NCBI GenBank assembly: GCA_902363395.1
Contig: CABIZZ010000002.1
Location: forward strand, 1 to 64,000
Origin: Streptococcaceae bacterium
GTDB lineage: Bacteria > Bacillota > Bacilli > Lactobacillales > Streptococcaceae
Reading direction: 5' to 3'
DNA length: 64,000 nucleotides
Shown: one piece after another, positions 21,693 to 32,967 of the stretch
How the letters are laid out: each line of letters starts with the position of its first letter
How positions within the stretch are numbered: the first letter of the stretch is position 1
Translations under genes and position numbers: made by a program
Notes under the pieces: model-generated
What the model was told of the DNA's origin: nothing
The model's input: the letters and a program-made list of their open reading frames with translations, nothing else
Database searches by the model: none

Positions 21693-23255
21693 ATGAAAAA
21701 AACAATTTATGCTCTCTTTACCGGACTACTTTTGTGTCTGGGAATGAGCCATATTGTCAAAGCAGATGAGTATCTCCGGATTGGAATGGAGGCTGCGTAT
21801 GCTCCTTTCAACTGGACTCAAGAAGATGATTCAAATGGAGCCGTAAAGATTGATGGCACCAACCAATATGCCAACGGGTACGATGTTCAAATCGCCAAAA
21901 AAGTTGCTGAGGGACTAGGTAAAAAACCTCTGATCGTAAAAACATCTTGGAACGGACTAATTCCAGCCCTCACTTCTGGGAAAATCGATATGATCATCGC
22001 CGGGATGAGTCCTACTGCTGAGCGCAAAAAAGAGGTTGCCTTTTCTAATAGCTACTATACTAGTGAGCCAGTCATGCTAGTTCGCAAAGATGGAAACTAT
22101 GCGAATGCCACTAGTTTAGATGACTTTAAGGATGCCAAGGTCACCTCTCAACAAGGGGTCTACCTCTACTCGCTCATCTCCCAACTCAAGGGTGCAAAAC
22201 AAGAAACTGCAATGGGAGACTTTGCTCAAATGCGCCAAGCTTTAGAATCTGGTGTTATCGATGCCTATGTTTCTGAGCGTCCAGAAGCCTTGACAGCTGA
22301 GTCCGCTAATTCAAAATTTAAGATGATCCAATTCAAAAAAGGATTTGAAGTTGGGGAAGAAGATGCGACCATCGCTATCGGGATGAAGAAGGGTGACGCT
22401 AGACTTGACCAAGTCAATGCGGCACTAGCTAATATTTCATCAGAAGACCAAGTCAAACTCATGGATGATATGATCAAGAAGCAACCAGCTTCCAGCGATG
22501 CTAGCGATGATGAGCAGACTTTCTTCAGCCAAATGATGAAGATTTTGAAAGATAATGGCCCACAGTTCTTACGCGGAACTGGTATGACTCTCCTCATCTC
22601 CATGACGGGAACCATCGCTGGGTTGATTATCGGTTTGTTAATCGGTGTCTTCCGGACTGCGCCTATGTCTAAGAACAAGGCCGTCGCTGCCTTGCAATCA
22701 TTCTTTGGTTGGTTCCTCAATGTCTACATTGAGATCTTCCGTGGAACTCCGATGATCGTTCAATCCATGGTTATTTTCTACGGTTCGGCCCAAGCCTTCA
22801 ATATTTCCTTGGATCGTACCTGGGCCGCCATCTTTATTGTTTCGATCAATACAGGGGCTTATATGAGTGAGATTGTTCGTGGAGGAATCTTGGCAGTGGA
22901 TACTGGTCAGTTTGAAGCAGCGACTGCTCTAGGAATGACCCATGGACAAACCATGCGCAAGGTCGTCCTTCCTCAGGTCGTTCGGAATATCTTGCCAGCG
23001 ACAGGGAATGAATTTGTCATCAACATCAAGGACACATCTGTCTTGAATGTTATCTCCGTGGTCGAACTTTACTTTACAGGAAATACGGTCGCAACTCAAA
23101 ACTACCAATACTTCCCAACCTTTACGATTATTGCGGTTATTTACTTTATCCTGACTTTCACTATCACCCGTATCCTACGTTACATCGAACGTCGCTTAGA
23201 TTCTGATACCTATACAACAGGTGCCAATCAAATGCAAGTCAAAGAGGTGAAATAA
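21693..23255 (+). CDS. amino-acid ABC transporter, fused binding protein and permease
   Basis: A 520-residue fusion. A signal peptide is followed by an SBP_bac_3 domain ([14 protein letters not shown], about residues 27-265) and then by a permease domain with several membrane helices (about 295-500) carrying the EAA motif [21 protein letters not shown]. Substrates in this family are polar amino acids such as glutamine; the exact one cannot be read. The stop overlaps the ATPase start by one base. The fusion means binding protein and channel are made in equal amounts. Confidence 0.94.
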   Translation: MKKTIYALFTGLLLCLGMSHIVKADEYLRIGMEAAYAPFNWTQEDDSNGAVKIDGTNQYANGYDVQIAKKVAEGLGKKPLIVKTSWNGLIPALTSGKIDMIIAGMSPTAERKKEVAFSNSYYTSEPVMLVRKDGNYANATSLDDFKDAKVTSQQGVYLYSLISQLKGAKQETAMGDFAQMRQALESGVIDAYVSERPEALTAESANSKFKMIQFKKGFEVGEEDATIAIGMKKGDARLDQVNAALANISSEDQVKLMDDMIKKQPASSDASDDEQTFFSQMMKILKDNGPQFLRGTGMTLLISMTGTIAGLIIGLLIGVFRTAPMSKNKAVAALQSFFGWFLNVYIEIFRGTPMIVQSMVIFYGSAQAFNISLDRTWAAIFIVSINTGAYMSEIVRGGILAVDTGQFEAATALGMTHGQTMRKVVLPQVVRNILPATGNEFVINIKDTSVLNVISVVELYFTGNTVATQNYQYFPTFTIIAVIYFILTFTITRILRYIERRLDSDTYTTGANQMQVKEVK

Positions 23256-23995
23256 TGGCAGAAAAAATACTTGAAATCAAACACTTAAAAAAATCCTACG
23301 GTCAAAACGAAGTTTTGAAGGACATCTCTCTTTCTGTTGAGAAGGGCGAAGTGATCTCTATCATTGGGAGCTCTGGTAGTGGGAAATCTACCTTCCTTCG
23401 CTCCATCAATCTCTTAGAAACACCGACTGATGGAGAAATCCTCTACCGGGGGCAAAACGTTCTTGATCCTGACTATGATCTCACCCACTATCGGGAAAAA
23501 TTGGGCATGGTTTTCCAAAGCTTCAACCTATTTGAAAACTTAAATGTCTTAGAAAACACCATTGTCGCTCAGACAACTGTCCTAAAACGGGACAGAGAAA
23601 CGGCTGAGAAGATTGCTAAAGCGAATTTAGAGAAAGTTGGTATGGGAGAACCTTATTGGGCTGCTCGTCCAAAACAACTTTCAGGAGGACAAAAACAACG
23701 GGTCGCTATCGCTCGGGCCCTCTCTATGGATCCGGATGCTATTCTCTTCGATGAGCCAACCTCTGCTCTGGACCCTGAAATGGTCGGAGAAGTTCTTAAA
23801 ATTATGCAAGACTTAGCCAAAGAAGGCTTAACCATGATCGTGGTCACCCACGAAATGGAATTTGCACGAGACGTCTCAAGTCGTGTTATCTTTATGGACA
23901 AGGGGGTCATCGCTGAACAAGGTGATCCGAAAGAAATCTTTACCAATCCAAAAGAAGAACGAACGAAAGAATTCTTACAACGTTTCTTAAACTAA
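23255..23995 (+). CDS. amino-acid ABC transporter ATPase (GlnQ type)
   Basis: ATPase of 246 residues for the fused transporter upstream. Walker [10 protein letters not shown], signature [15 protein letters not shown], Walker [14 protein letters not shown], and a conserved switch histidine in VVTHEMEFA. It is the second and last gene of the unit, ending in a strong terminator. Confidence 0.95.
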   Translation: MAEKILEIKHLKKSYGQNEVLKDISLSVEKGEVISIIGSSGSGKSTFLRSINLLETPTDGEILYRGQNVLDPDYDLTHYREKLGMVFQSFNLFENLNVLENTIVAQTTVLKRDRETAEKIAKANLEKVGMGEPYWAARPKQLSGGQKQRVAIARALSMDPDAILFDEPTSALDPEMVGEVLKIMQDLAKEGLTMIVVTHEMEFARDVSSRVIFMDKGVIAEQGDPKEIFTNPKEERTKEFLQRFLN

Positions 23996-24000
23996 AACAA

Positions 24001-24038
24001 ACTCCCTCACTGGAAATCCTTCCGATGAGGGAGTTTTT
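24001..24038 (+). terminator. terminator of the amino-acid transporter operon
   Basis: A 9-bp perfect stem (ACTCCCTCA/TGAGGGAGT) followed by TTTTT on the plus strand, directly after the ATPase stop. Confidence 0.92.
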
Positions 24039-24148
24039 AAATACCATCAATTGAAAGCACGATTCCACACATAAACTTGTTGAAATCCTTTGATAGATAT
24101 GAAGTAAGCTAGTGATACTTTCCTACGATATCCTGATTTATACTATAT

Positions 24149-24180
24149 AAAAAGAAGGGAAGCTTTTTCCCTTCTTTTTT
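24149..24180. terminator. bidirectional terminator
   Basis: A stem AAAAAGAAGGGA with its complement TCCCTTCTTTTT. It ends the small minus-strand gene at 24191 and can also stop leftover plus-strand transcription. Confidence 0.85.
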
Positions 24181-24190
24181 ATATCTAAGT

Positions 24191-24406
24191 TTAATTTTCG
24201 AATTTTTGATGATTCTTATCATAAAAATCGATCAAGCCAAGCGCAGTTTCAAACGAAATGTTTTTCACTTTTGCACGACCTTGCGCAAGTGCAATGATAG
24301 ACATTTCACGGGCGTTCGTTTCTTTACTGATACGATAGCCAGTGATCTTTTTATCACGTACCCAACCAACAACTGATTCCACTTTTTCGAAGTTCGATTT
24401 AGCCAT
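24191..24406 (-). CDS. small HTH-like protein
   Basis: A 71-residue basic protein. The centre (YRISKETNAREMSIIALAQGRAKVKNISFETALGLIDFY) resembles short Cro/CI-like helix-turn-helix proteins of streptococci and lactococci: helix, turn, recognition helix, then a helix that packs on the core. An AGGAG site precedes the ATG. It stands alone with its own terminator. DNA binding is inferred from the pattern; targets are unknown. Confidence 0.75.
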   Translation of the reverse strand: MAKSNFEKVESVVGWVRDKKITGYRISKETNAREMSIIALAQGRAKVKNISFETALGLIDFYDKNHQKFEN

Positions 24407-24515
24407 GATTCTTCTCCTATATTATTATTTCCAATACTAATATAAAATTTTTTGCATATTTTGTCAACCATAATAGCTGAAAATACGAACAATTTTAAAA
24501 AAGTCAGATATTTTG

Positions 24516-25403
24516 TTATTTAGCTTTTAAAGCTGAGAGGATTTGGGTGCGAATGCTCTCTACGCCATCAGGATTAGCTGGTAAGAAGAGGGTATTGGTT
24601 CCTTGTTTTTCTGCAAAGTTATTCAAAGTATCCAAATATTGGTTGGTCAAAAGAATCGACATAATCTGTTCTTCTGTCAAATTCACATTGGTGTCTTTCA
24701 ATTCCTTGATAGAATCTGCTAAACCATCTACAATGGCCTTCCGTTGCTCTGCAATCCCGACCCCGTGAAGGCGATCTTTTTCAGCTTCCGCTTCGGCTGC
24801 AGTAACAATCTTAATCTTGTCCGCTTCAGCCAATTCTTGAGCAGCCACACGTTTCCGTTGAGCAGCGTTGATCTCATTCATTGACTGCTTCACTTCAGCA
24901 TCTGGTTCAACCTTGGTAATCAAGGTTTTTACAATGATATACCCGTAGGTTGACATTTCTTCAGCTACTTGTTTTTGAACCTCAAGGGCGATTTCATCCT
25001 TTTTCTCAAACAATTCATCCAAGGTCAACTTTGGAACAGATGAGCGCAGAGCATCTTCGATGTAAGATTTGATCTGAGCTTCTGGACGCATCAATTTGTA
25101 GTAAGCATCCGTTACATTGTTTTCATTTACGCGGTATTGTGTCGCTACATTCATGGTAACGAATACGTTATCTTGTGTCTTAGTTTCGACCACAATCTCG
25201 CTTTGCAAGAGACGCAATTGCACACGCGCCGCAATTTTATCGATTCCAAATGGTGCACGGACATGAATCCCACTGTTGCTGATCTTTTGATAGCGTCCAA
25301 AACGCTCAATAATCGCAACAGATTGTTGTTTCACCACATAGAGCGAGCTAATAAATACAGTAGCTCCAATTACTAGAATAGCCAATAGAAAAATCCAAAT
25401 CAT
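24516..25403 (-). CDS. SPFH/band 7 (stomatin-like) membrane protein
   Basis: A 295-residue protein with one N-terminal membrane anchor (residues 3-24) and an SPFH/band 7 domain (QQSVAIIERFGRYQKI to about 200), then an Ala/Glu-rich coiled coil (AQELAEADKIKIVTAAEAEAEKDR) typical of stomatin/HflK-like proteins that oligomerise at membranes. It lies between the small HTH gene and ilvA and has no obvious operon partner; prokaryotic stomatins often sit beside NfeD genes, but none is seen here. Confidence 0.92.
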   Translation of the reverse strand: MIWIFLLAILVIGATVFISSLYVVKQQSVAIIERFGRYQKISNSGIHVRAPFGIDKIAARVQLRLLQSEIVVETKTQDNVFVTMNVATQYRVNENNVTDAYYKLMRPEAQIKSYIEDALRSSVPKLTLDELFEKKDEIALEVQKQVAEEMSTYGYIIVKTLITKVEPDAEVKQSMNEINAAQRKRVAAQELAEADKIKIVTAAEAEAEKDRLHGVGIAEQRKAIVDGLADSIKELKDTNVNLTEEQIMSILLTNQYLDTLNNFAEKQGTNTLFLPANPDGVESIRTQILSALKAK

Positions 25404-25464
25404 TTCCTGATTCTCCTTTATATTTTATTTACTTTTTAGAAGTGATTCTTTGTTAAAGAATCCA

Positions 25465-26715
25465 TCATACCAACATGTTATAGAGGGTTTCATTTCCATT
25501 CAAGTTAATGAAAGAAGGGTCGAATTGTTCAATCCGATTGATCAGTCCTGCATAGTCATGCTTATCTGCCAAAGCGACACCAATCAAGACTGGCCCAGTC
25601 CCTTTACTTGCCCGTTTGATGTACTCAAACCGCGTGATATCGTCATTTGGACCTAGGATATCATTTACAAACTCTCTCAAGGCTCCTGGACGTTGCGGGA
25701 AGTTGACGATGAAGTAGTGTTTGATACCATCATAGATCAAAGCTCGCTCTTCCATCTCTGGCATCCGGTTAATGTCATTATTCCCACCAGAAATCACACA
25801 ACAAATGGTCTTCCCTTTGATATACTCTCTCAATACTTCCAAAGCTGCAACACTGGCAGCTCCAGCTGGTTCTGCAACCAAGCCTTGCTTGGAGTATAGA
25901 TCAATCAAGGTCTCAGAGATCAAGCCCTCGTTGACGCCAATCAAGGTCTCAACATTTTTTTTCGTTGCTTCATAAGTCAACTGGCCTACCTTTTGAACAG
26001 CAATCCCATCCGCAAACTTATCAATCTGTTTGAGTTTTACTGGACCTCCGGCTTCAAAGGCTGCCTTCATCGACCGAGCGCCATCTGCTTCGATCCCAAT
26101 CACCTCGATTTCCGGCGCTTGTTCCTTAATGTAGGTGGATACTCCAGCGATGAGACCACCCCCACCAACTGGTACTAAGACAGCATCAAAATCAATTGAC
26201 TCTTTTTTTGCTTCCTCAAGAATTTCATAGGCTACAGTTCCTTGACCCGCTTGGACATTGGCATCATCAAATGGATCAATGAAGGTACAGTTTTTAAGCT
26301 CGGTATATTCCTGCGCCGCCTTAGAAGAAGCATCAAAGGTATCTCCTACTAATTTAATGGTCACATACTCTCCACCGAAGAAACGAACCTGGCTAATCTT
26401 TTGCTGAGGTGTTGTAATCGGCATAAAGATAGTCGCTGGAATTTTCATCTCTCGGCAAGTGTAGGCAACTCCTTGAGCGTGGTTGCCCGCCGAAGCACAG
26501 ACTACTCCTCGCTCTCTCTCTTTCTCATTCAGCTGAGAAATCGCGTAGTAGGCTCCACGAATCTTAAAGGAACGAACACGCTGAGCATTTTCCTTCTTTA
26601 AGTAGATTTTCGCTCCATACTTTTCGGATAAATAATGATCATAATCTAAGGGAGTCTCAACAACCACACCCTTTAAGACCTTGTGGGCTTTTATGATATC
26701 TTTCGATGTTATCAT
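25465..26715 (-). CDS. ilvA: threonine dehydratase IlvA
   Basis: A PLP enzyme that deaminates threonine to 2-oxobutanoate, the first step to isoleucine. In its 416 residues the PLP lysine is Lys51 in VRSFKIRGAYYA, the glycine loop is VPVGGGGLIAG, and a single ACT-like regulatory domain is present at the C terminus (about residues 325-416), as in Gram-positive biosynthetic enzymes. It has its own promoter and CodY-like box and lies downstream of ilvC behind a terminator. Confidence 0.96.
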   Translation of the reverse strand: MITSKDIIKAHKVLKGVVVETPLDYDHYLSEKYGAKIYLKKENAQRVRSFKIRGAYYAISQLNEKERERGVVCASAGNHAQGVAYTCREMKIPATIFMPITTPQQKISQVRFFGGEYVTIKLVGDTFDASSKAAQEYTELKNCTFIDPFDDANVQAGQGTVAYEILEEAKKESIDFDAVLVPVGGGGLIAGVSTYIKEQAPEIEVIGIEADGARSMKAAFEAGGPVKLKQIDKFADGIAVQKVGQLTYEATKKNVETLIGVNEGLISETLIDLYSKQGLVAEPAGAASVAALEVLREYIKGKTICCVISGGNNDINRMPEMEERALIYDGIKHYFIVNFPQRPGALREFVNDILGPNDDITRFEYIKRASKGTGPVLIGVALADKHDYAGLINRIEQFDPSFINLNGNETLYNMLV

Positions 26716-26746
26716 AGTCTTCCTCTTCTTCTCCTTATTTCATCTA

Positions 26747-26775
26747 ATTATATCAAAAGACTGCAAAAATTTCAG
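26747..26775 (-). promoter_or_regulatory. ilvA promoter
   Basis: An extended -10 TGATATAAT (core 26747-26752) and a CTGAAA -35 (26770-26775) with a 17-bp spacer on the minus strand. Confidence 0.82.
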
Positions 26776-26786
26776 CGTGTTTTCCA

Positions 26787-26801
26787 AATTTTCAGAAAAA
26801 T
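26787..26801 (-). promoter_or_regulatory. CodY-like box upstream of ilvA
   Basis: AATTTTCAGAAAAAT (plus-strand reading) matches the CodY consensus at 14 of 15 positions and sits 11 bp upstream of the ilvA -35 box. The placement parallels the ami and ilvB boxes. Confidence 0.72.
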
Positions 26802-26888
26802 CACCCAAAATGCTCGATATGGCACGTCTCTTCATACAGATTCTGCTAAATGGTTGAAAATACCTTCCAATCTATCTCTGCTATTGAT

Positions 26889-26918
26889 GAAAAAGAAGTT
26901 GGGATTTCTCCCAACTTC
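26889..26918 (-). terminator. ilvBNC terminator
   Basis: A 10-bp perfect stem (GAAGTTGGGA with its complement, 4-base loop) followed by TTTTTC on the minus strand, just after ilvC. Confidence 0.93.
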
Positions 26919-26930
26919 ACCATCACCTCA

Positions 26931-27971
<1,041 letters not shown>

Positions 27972-28021
27972 CTATTATTTATTGCCTCTTAGGCGGTAGT
28001 AACTATTTTGAATGGTGGGCT

Positions 28022-28498
28022 TTAATCGCGGGTAAAGCCAGTTGCACCCGTCCGTGCAACATTCTTAATCCCATAAGGACGAATGACACGCAAGAGAGCT
28101 TCGTTCTTCTCTGCATTTCCTGTCATCTGCACGGTGATGGAGCTTGGAGCCACGTCAACCACAGTTGCGCGGAAGGGCTGGATAATAGCCAGCAATTCTG
28201 CCCGTTTCTCTGCTGGTGCAGAGACCTTGATCAGAATAACTTCACGCTCTAGGTGAGGTTTATCTGTAATGTCTCGGACGCGAATCACATCGACCTGGCG
28301 ATTGAGTTGCTTGATGATTTGTTCGACTTCATCATGAGATGCAACATCGATGATGATGGTAATCCGTGATACATTCGGATTTTCTGTCGCTCCCACTGAG
28401 ATGCTCTCAATGTTGACTTGTCGTCTAGACAAGACACCGGTAAAGCGATTGAGAACCCCAGACCGGTTTTGAAGTTTGGCTGTTAACATTCTACGCAT
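28022..28498 (-). CDS. ilvN: acetolactate synthase small subunit IlvN (IlvH)
   Basis: A 158-residue regulatory subunit with the N-terminal ACT domain (LTAKLQNRSGVLNRFTGVLSRRQVNIESISVG) that gives valine feedback control, and the usual C-terminal domain. It overlaps ilvB by 8 bp, in line with assembly of the two subunits. Confidence 0.96.
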   Translation of the reverse strand: MRRMLTAKLQNRSGVLNRFTGVLSRRQVNIESISVGATENPNVSRITIIIDVASHDEVEQIIKQLNRQVDVIRVRDITDKPHLEREVILIKVSAPAEKRAELLAIIQPFRATVVDVAPSSITVQMTGNAEKNEALLRVIRPYGIKNVARTGATGFTRD

Positions 28499-30191
28499 TA
28501 AACTTCACCCCCAACATCTCATGATTGCTCTTACCAGCTGGTACCATTGGTAGAACGTGTTCTTTCCGAGAAATGTCAATCTCGATGAACATTGGTACAT
28601 CTTCGGTAATGACTTCCAAATCCTTCTCGAGGGTCTCGGGATTGTCAAATTTGTAGTTCTTAATCCCGTAGGCTTGCGCCATCAATTGGAAGTCTGGCAA
28701 GGTTTCAAAGACGGACTCTGATGTTCGTCCATCATAGAAGGCTTCTTGCCACTGCCGAACCATCCCAAGTGAATGGTTGTTGAGCATGATGACCTTGATC
28801 GGAATCTTGTAAACATTCAAGATTGCCAATTCTTGGTTGGTCATCTGGAAGCCACCATCTCCGACAAAGAGCACGACTTCTTTGTCTGGATTGGCAATCT
28901 TAGCACCAATTGCAGCTGGTACACCGAATCCCATAGTCCCTAAACCACCAGAAGTCACTAATTGCCGTTCGTTTTGATATGGGTAGTACTGAGCTGCCCA
29001 CATTTGGTGTTGGCCAACGTCTGTCACGACGATGGCATCCCCCTTGGTCAACTCACCCACGCGTTCAATAACTGCTTGGGGTTGGACCACGCGTTCTTTC
29101 TTATCGTAAGAACGAACCCGGTTCTTATCTTTTGTGACCTTCTCGATCCATTTCTCCGTATTGTTGTGAACGACTGGCTCTGCCAACAACTGTTGTAGAG
29201 CTTTCTTCGCATCGCCAACAACGGGAATATCGACTGCAATAATCTTCCCAATCTCTGCTGGGTCAATATCAATATGAGCGACTTTGGCATTCTTCGCAAA
29301 GGTCTTTGGATTTCCTGTCAGACGGTCATCGAAACGACAGCCAATACTGATCATGAAATCCGCTTCGGTCATGGCAATGTTGGCCGCAAAGGAACCGTGC
29401 ATCCCACCCATTCCAAGGAAGAGAGGATGGTTTGTCGCAATCGTTCCCTGACCTAAAAGGCTAGTCACTACAGGGATCTGGTAGCGTTCTGCTAGGGCTA
29501 CCAATTCTTCTGCCGCTTCCGCATAGCTAACGCCACCCCCAGCCAAAAGGACTGGTTTCTTAGCCTTGCCCAATTGCTTCAAGATTTTCTTAATCTGCAA
29601 TTCATTTGGCTCAATGGTCGGCTGGTAACTTGGAATGTTGACTGCTGGGTTGAATATATAATCTGTTTCTAAGGCAGAGACATCTTTTGGAAGGTCAATG
29701 ACGACAGGACCTGGACGACCAGTTGTCGCAATATGGACCGCTTCAGTAATAATCCGTGGAATATCTGCTGTCTCTCGTACTTGGTAATTGTACTTGGTGA
29801 TTGGCATGGTAATCCCAACAATATCTGCCTCTTGGAAGGCATCCTTCCCGATCCCAGAACGGTTGACCTGACCAGTAAACACAAGAAGAGGAACACTATC
29901 ACTCATGGCATCCGCAATCCCTGTAATGGCATTGGTTGCTCCAGGTCCACTTGTGACGACGGCCACACCCAGCTTCCCAGTTGATTTAGCATAGCCTTCA
30001 GCCTCATGCAAGCAGCCTTGTTCATGTCGGCCAAGAATGTGTTTGATCCCTTTAAAACTATAAATAGCATCGTAAAGGGGCAAAACGGCTCCACCCGGGT
30101 ACCCAAAAATGGTATCAATCCCAAGATCCCGAAGCGTTTCTAGCACAAGCTCTGAACCTGTCTTTGCAGTTTCTAAGGTAATTTTCTCCAT
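28491..30191 (-). CDS. ilvB: acetolactate synthase large subunit IlvB
   Basis: A ThDP- and FAD-dependent enzyme that condenses pyruvate with pyruvate or 2-oxobutanoate. Visible are the catalytic glutamate region GRHEQGCLHEAEGYA, the FAD/central domain, and the ThDP motif VGDGGFQMTNQELAILNVYKIP. The ATG at 30191 (MEKITLETAK, 566 residues) is preferred because AAAGGAG lies just upstream; a longer frame from a TTG at 30221 would overlap that ribosome site. Confidence 0.96.
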   Translation of the reverse strand: MEKITLETAKTGSELVLETLRDLGIDTIFGYPGGAVLPLYDAIYSFKGIKHILGRHEQGCLHEAEGYAKSTGKLGVAVVTSGPGATNAITGIADAMSDSVPLLVFTGQVNRSGIGKDAFQEADIVGITMPITKYNYQVRETADIPRIITEAVHIATTGRPGPVVIDLPKDVSALETDYIFNPAVNIPSYQPTIEPNELQIKKILKQLGKAKKPVLLAGGGVSYAEAAEELVALAERYQIPVVTSLLGQGTIATNHPLFLGMGGMHGSFAANIAMTEADFMISIGCRFDDRLTGNPKTFAKNAKVAHIDIDPAEIGKIIAVDIPVVGDAKKALQQLLAEPVVHNNTEKWIEKVTKDKNRVRSYDKKERVVQPQAVIERVGELTKGDAIVVTDVGQHQMWAAQYYPYQNERQLVTSGGLGTMGFGVPAAIGAKIANPDKEVVLFVGDGGFQMTNQELAILNVYKIPIKVIMLNNHSLGMVRQWQEAFYDGRTSESVFETLPDFQLMAQAYGIKNYKFDNPETLEKDLEVITEDVPMFIEIDISRKEHVLPMVPAGKSNHEMLGVKFNA

Positions 30192-30235
30192 GTCTCTCCT
30201 TTCTGTTTCTTTGATTATCAAATGAGCATGCTACT

Positions 30236-30263
30236 ATCATACCATTTTTGGAAAATATTTCAA
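30236..30263 (-). promoter_or_regulatory. ilvBNC promoter
   Basis: TTGAAA (30258-30263) and TATGAT (30236-30241) with a 16-bp spacer on the minus strand. A weaker CodY-like sequence (ATTTTCCAAAAAT) overlaps the spacer. No T-box or leader peptide was found. Confidence 0.75.
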
Positions 30264-30275
30264 GTAAAAATCACA

Positions 30276-30290
30276 AATTTTCTGAATTTT
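30276..30290 (-). promoter_or_regulatory. CodY-like box upstream of ilvB
   Basis: AATTTTCTGAATTTT matches the CodY consensus at 13 of 15 positions and sits 12 bp upstream of the -35 box of ilvB. Confidence 0.7.
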
Positions 30291-30347
30291 CTATCCAAAT
30301 CCGAATAATGAGATTTCTCCTGAAAAAAGAACAATCAAATCAAAAAA

Positions 30348-30524
30348 GAGAGTGGGACAGAAATCGGTAATTCGTTAGAATTCGATTTCGTCGTCCCACC
30401 TCCGCACAGTTGAGTAGGGCTGTAAAAGCTGATGAATTCAGCGTAGTAGAGCCCACTCAACCACTGCGTCTTGCTCGACAATCCAAAAACAATTGAGAGG
30501 CTAGGACTTTTGTCCCAGCCTCTT
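30348..30524. repeat. three-hairpin intergenic repeat, copy 2
   Basis: 177 bp, same orientation as copy 1 and differing from it at only a handful of positions, mostly in loops and linkers (for example GAAATC to GAATTC at the apex of hairpin 2). On the minus strand its GAGGCTGGGAC hairpin begins 7 bp after the stop codon of the response-regulator gene and would act as its terminator. Confidence 0.9.
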
Positions 30525-30531
30525 TGCTTCC

Positions 30532-31131
30532 TTATAGCCAGCCCCTTTCTTGGGCAATCTTTGCTGCCTCGGTCCGGTTCTCTGCATCCAACTTGGTCAG
30601 AATGGCTGACATATAATTGCGGATGGTCCCGTTAGAGAGAAATAACCGATCAGCAATTTCTTGGTTGGAAGCTCCTTTGGCGACTTCTTTTAGGACTGCT
30701 TGCTCCTGAGAACTTAGAGGATTGGGATGGGTCAAGATTCCCTCCATTAATTCAGGAGAATATTCTTTTTGGCCTGCCAAAACGGTATGCAGGGTCCCCA
30801 TCAAGTCCGTGATGCGGCGTTCTTTTAGAACATAGGCATCGACTCCTGCCTTGAGGGCCCGCTCAAAGTAACCTGGCCGCTTAAAGGTGGTAACGATGAC
30901 AACCTTGAGCTGGGGTTGTTGACTTTTGGCCCATTCCAACACTTCTAGCCCTGTTTTGATGGGCATTTCAATATCTAAAATAGCAATATCGACTGGATGG
31001 GTTTCGAGTAAGCGAATAGCTTCTTGCCCGTCTCCAGCCTGCAAGACTTCTTCTACATCCTCTTGCAAAAGCAAGAGCTGGCAGAGGGCATCGCGCAACA
31101 TACTTTGGTCTTCAGCAACTAATAAGCGCAT
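30532..31131 (-). CDS. NarL/LuxR-type response regulator (DesR-like)
   Basis: A 199-residue regulator: a receiver domain with phosphoacceptor Asp53 (ILDIEMP) and acidic pair Glu7-Asp8, then a LuxR-type HTH ([43 protein letters not shown], here split for reading: recognition helix around [12 protein letters not shown]). It is the last gene of a six-gene operon with its cognate kinase and an ABC transporter. The likely target is the palindrome upstream of the operon. Confidence 0.92.
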   Translation of the reverse strand: MRLLVAEDQSMLRDALCQLLLLQEDVEEVLQAGDGQEAIRLLETHPVDIAILDIEMPIKTGLEVLEWAKSQQPQLKVVIVTTFKRPGYFERALKAGVDAYVLKERRITDLMGTLHTVLAGQKEYSPELMEGILTHPNPLSSQEQAVLKEVAKGASNQEIADRLFLSNGTIRNYMSAILTKLDAENRTEAAKIAQERGWL

Positions 31132-31132
31132 C

Positions 31133-32230
31133 TTATTTCCTTTCTTGATAGGGGATTCGTATTTCTATGCGGGTTGGCTTGTGACGACGACTAATCTCTA
31201 ACTCTCCTCCCAATAAGGCAATCCGTTCGCGGATTGAGTGCAGATCCTTATCGGAAACTTTACTAAAGCCGATGCCATTGTCTTCTGCGATCATTTCTAC
31301 ACCTGTCTCGGTAGAGCGATAAGAGAGAAAGGCTTGCGTTGCTTTGGCATGTTTGATCATATTAGTGGCCAATTCCAGAGACACCATGGCTAGAGCAGAC
31401 TCTAGGATCGGCGAGATGCTGGCTGTATCGAGCTCATTCTGAATTTCTACTTTGACTTGCGCCACTTCTAGCATTTGCTGGACAGTTTCTAGCTCTCTTG
31501 CCAGGGTTCGCTGCTTCAAGTTCTCCACAATCTCTCGGACTTGGTGCATGGACTCTTGACTGATGGCTTGAATCTCTTGCACCTGCTCCTGCGCCTTCTC
31601 AACTTGACCCAATGCTAAGAACTGATCAGCCAGGTCTGCCTTGACACTGAGCATGGCAAAGGTGTGGCCTAGACTATCATGCAGATCGCGGCCAATCCGA
31701 TGGCGCTCGTTTTCTGCCAGCAAGAGATTGATTTGAGCGTTTTGCTTGGCATGGTCAGCTTTCAGCTCTTCCACCATCTGAATCCGGATCATGCCATAGG
31801 TCATGGCATGGGTAAAAAAGAAAATAATGATTAAAAATACCCATTCATACTCCATCGCACTCTGTTTGAAAAAGATGACCCCAAAAAGCAGGAATTGCGA
31901 TAGAAAAACTGTCCAAAGATAGGGAGAGCGAAAATTGCGAATCTCAAAGTGATAGACCAATAGGTTGCTGATGAAGAAATAAAACCAAAAATAGTTGGCG
32001 TTAATAAAAAGAGTATTTCCTGCTACATAGGCTAGGAGGTATAGCCAACAAATCCAGGTCAGCTTTTTGTTTTCAGTAATCAAGACTCCTAGATAGGAAG
32101 CAATAAACAAGAGGGCTAAAAAGAAGTGCCAGTAGGGGACCTCCCCTAATAAAATAGAGATAAAGGGAAAGCCCATAAAGACTAGGCTAGCGTAAAACAT
32201 ATAATGGATACGCTTGAGTTTTTCAATCAT
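31133..32230 (-). CDS. sensor histidine kinase, DesK/NarX-type
   Basis: A 365-residue kinase with about five to six hydrophobic N-terminal segments (residues 10-150) and no large extracellular domain, like membrane-sensing DesK. A coiled coil leads to the HisKA_3 box [11 protein letters not shown] (phospho-His184), and the ATPase domain has EDNGIGF. It overlaps the permease by 4 bp. The sensed signal is unknown; membrane or envelope state is a reasonable guess from the topology. Confidence 0.92.
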   Translation of the reverse strand: MIEKLKRIHYMFYASLVFMGFPFISILLGEVPYWHFFLALLFIASYLGVLITENKKLTWICWLYLLAYVAGNTLFINANYFWFYFFISNLLVYHFEIRNFRSPYLWTVFLSQFLLFGVIFFKQSAMEYEWVFLIIIFFFTHAMTYGMIRIQMVEELKADHAKQNAQINLLLAENERHRIGRDLHDSLGHTFAMLSVKADLADQFLALGQVEKAQEQVQEIQAISQESMHQVREIVENLKQRTLARELETVQQMLEVAQVKVEIQNELDTASISPILESALAMVSLELATNMIKHAKATQAFLSYRSTETGVEMIAEDNGIGFSKVSDKDLHSIRERIALLGGELEISRRHKPTRIEIRIPYQERK

Positions 32231-32967
32231 GAACGAACCTCAGAATGACGACGATAAACAATGACAAGGGTAAACAAGACCAAGGTAAACAAGGTTAAAT
32301 AGACACTAGCAAGAACATGAATCTGTCCCTTGTTTAAAAAAGTCTTAATCAGTTCCATCAATTGATAGGTTGGCAGGCATTTGCCAATAGCTTGCATCCA
32401 TTCTGGAAAGAGACTAATCGGCATCCAAAGGCCACCCATGACAGCCAACCCCATGTAAAGGAGATTGCCCACAACAGACATCAATTGACTAGAAGGAAGC
32501 AAGGTCAAAACCAGACCGAGAGCCACAAACGCTAGGCTTCCTAGGATGAGAATAAAGGCCGACAAAATCCAATCTTGTAGGGACATATTCACATGGCGCA
32601 CCACATGGCCAACAGTAAAGACAACTCCAATCGATAGAAGAAAATCGACAAAGAGACCCACAACCTTTATTAGATAATATTCTACCATAGATACCGGGGT
32701 ATGGCGCAAGACCTTTTGCCAATTATTGAGTCGATCGGTTTCAAGAACTGTTGGAAAAGAAAAGATAGCCGTAGACATCATAGAAAATGCCGTCATAGAA
32801 AGGAGATAATCCCTCATAAAGTGAGCAGGTGCTCCTGGCGTTTCCTGGTACATCCCTGAAAAAAAGAGATAAAAGGCCGTGGGCATCCCAATTGATAACA
32901 AGTAATAAATGGCTTGGCGTCTAGTCAAATGCCACTCAACCACGCCGAGAGCTTTCATGCGTTTCAT
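32227..32967 (-). CDS. ABC-2 type transporter permease
   Basis: A 246-residue integral membrane protein with six predicted helices and an ABC-2 style core (TVLETDRLNNWQKVLRHTPVS then VVGLFVDFLLSIGVV). The start is either Met1 or Met4; both overlap the end of the ATPase gene. Together with that ATPase it forms an exporter controlled by the adjoining two-component system. The substrate is unknown. Confidence 0.88.
   Translation of the reverse strand: MKRMKALGVVEWHLTRRQAIYYLLSIGMPTAFYLFFSGMYQETPGAPAHFMRDYLLSMTAFSMMSTAIFSFPTVLETDRLNNWQKVLRHTPVSMVEYYLIKVVGLFVDFLLSIGVVFTVGHVVRHVNMSLQDWILSAFILILGSLAFVALGLVLTLLPSSQLMSVVGNLLYMGLAVMGGLWMPISLFPEWMQAIGKCLPTYQLMELIKTFLNKGQIHVLASVYLTLFTLVLFTLVIVYRRHSEVRS

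Noticed and set aside
28491..30221. Longer ilvB from a TTG start
   Set aside because: The extra ten codons overlap the ribosome site of the family-typical ATG at 30191.
30192..30340. T-box riboswitch or leader peptide before ilvB
   Set aside because: The segment is short and has no T-box sequence or run of branched-chain codons; only the promoter and CodY-like sites are seen.
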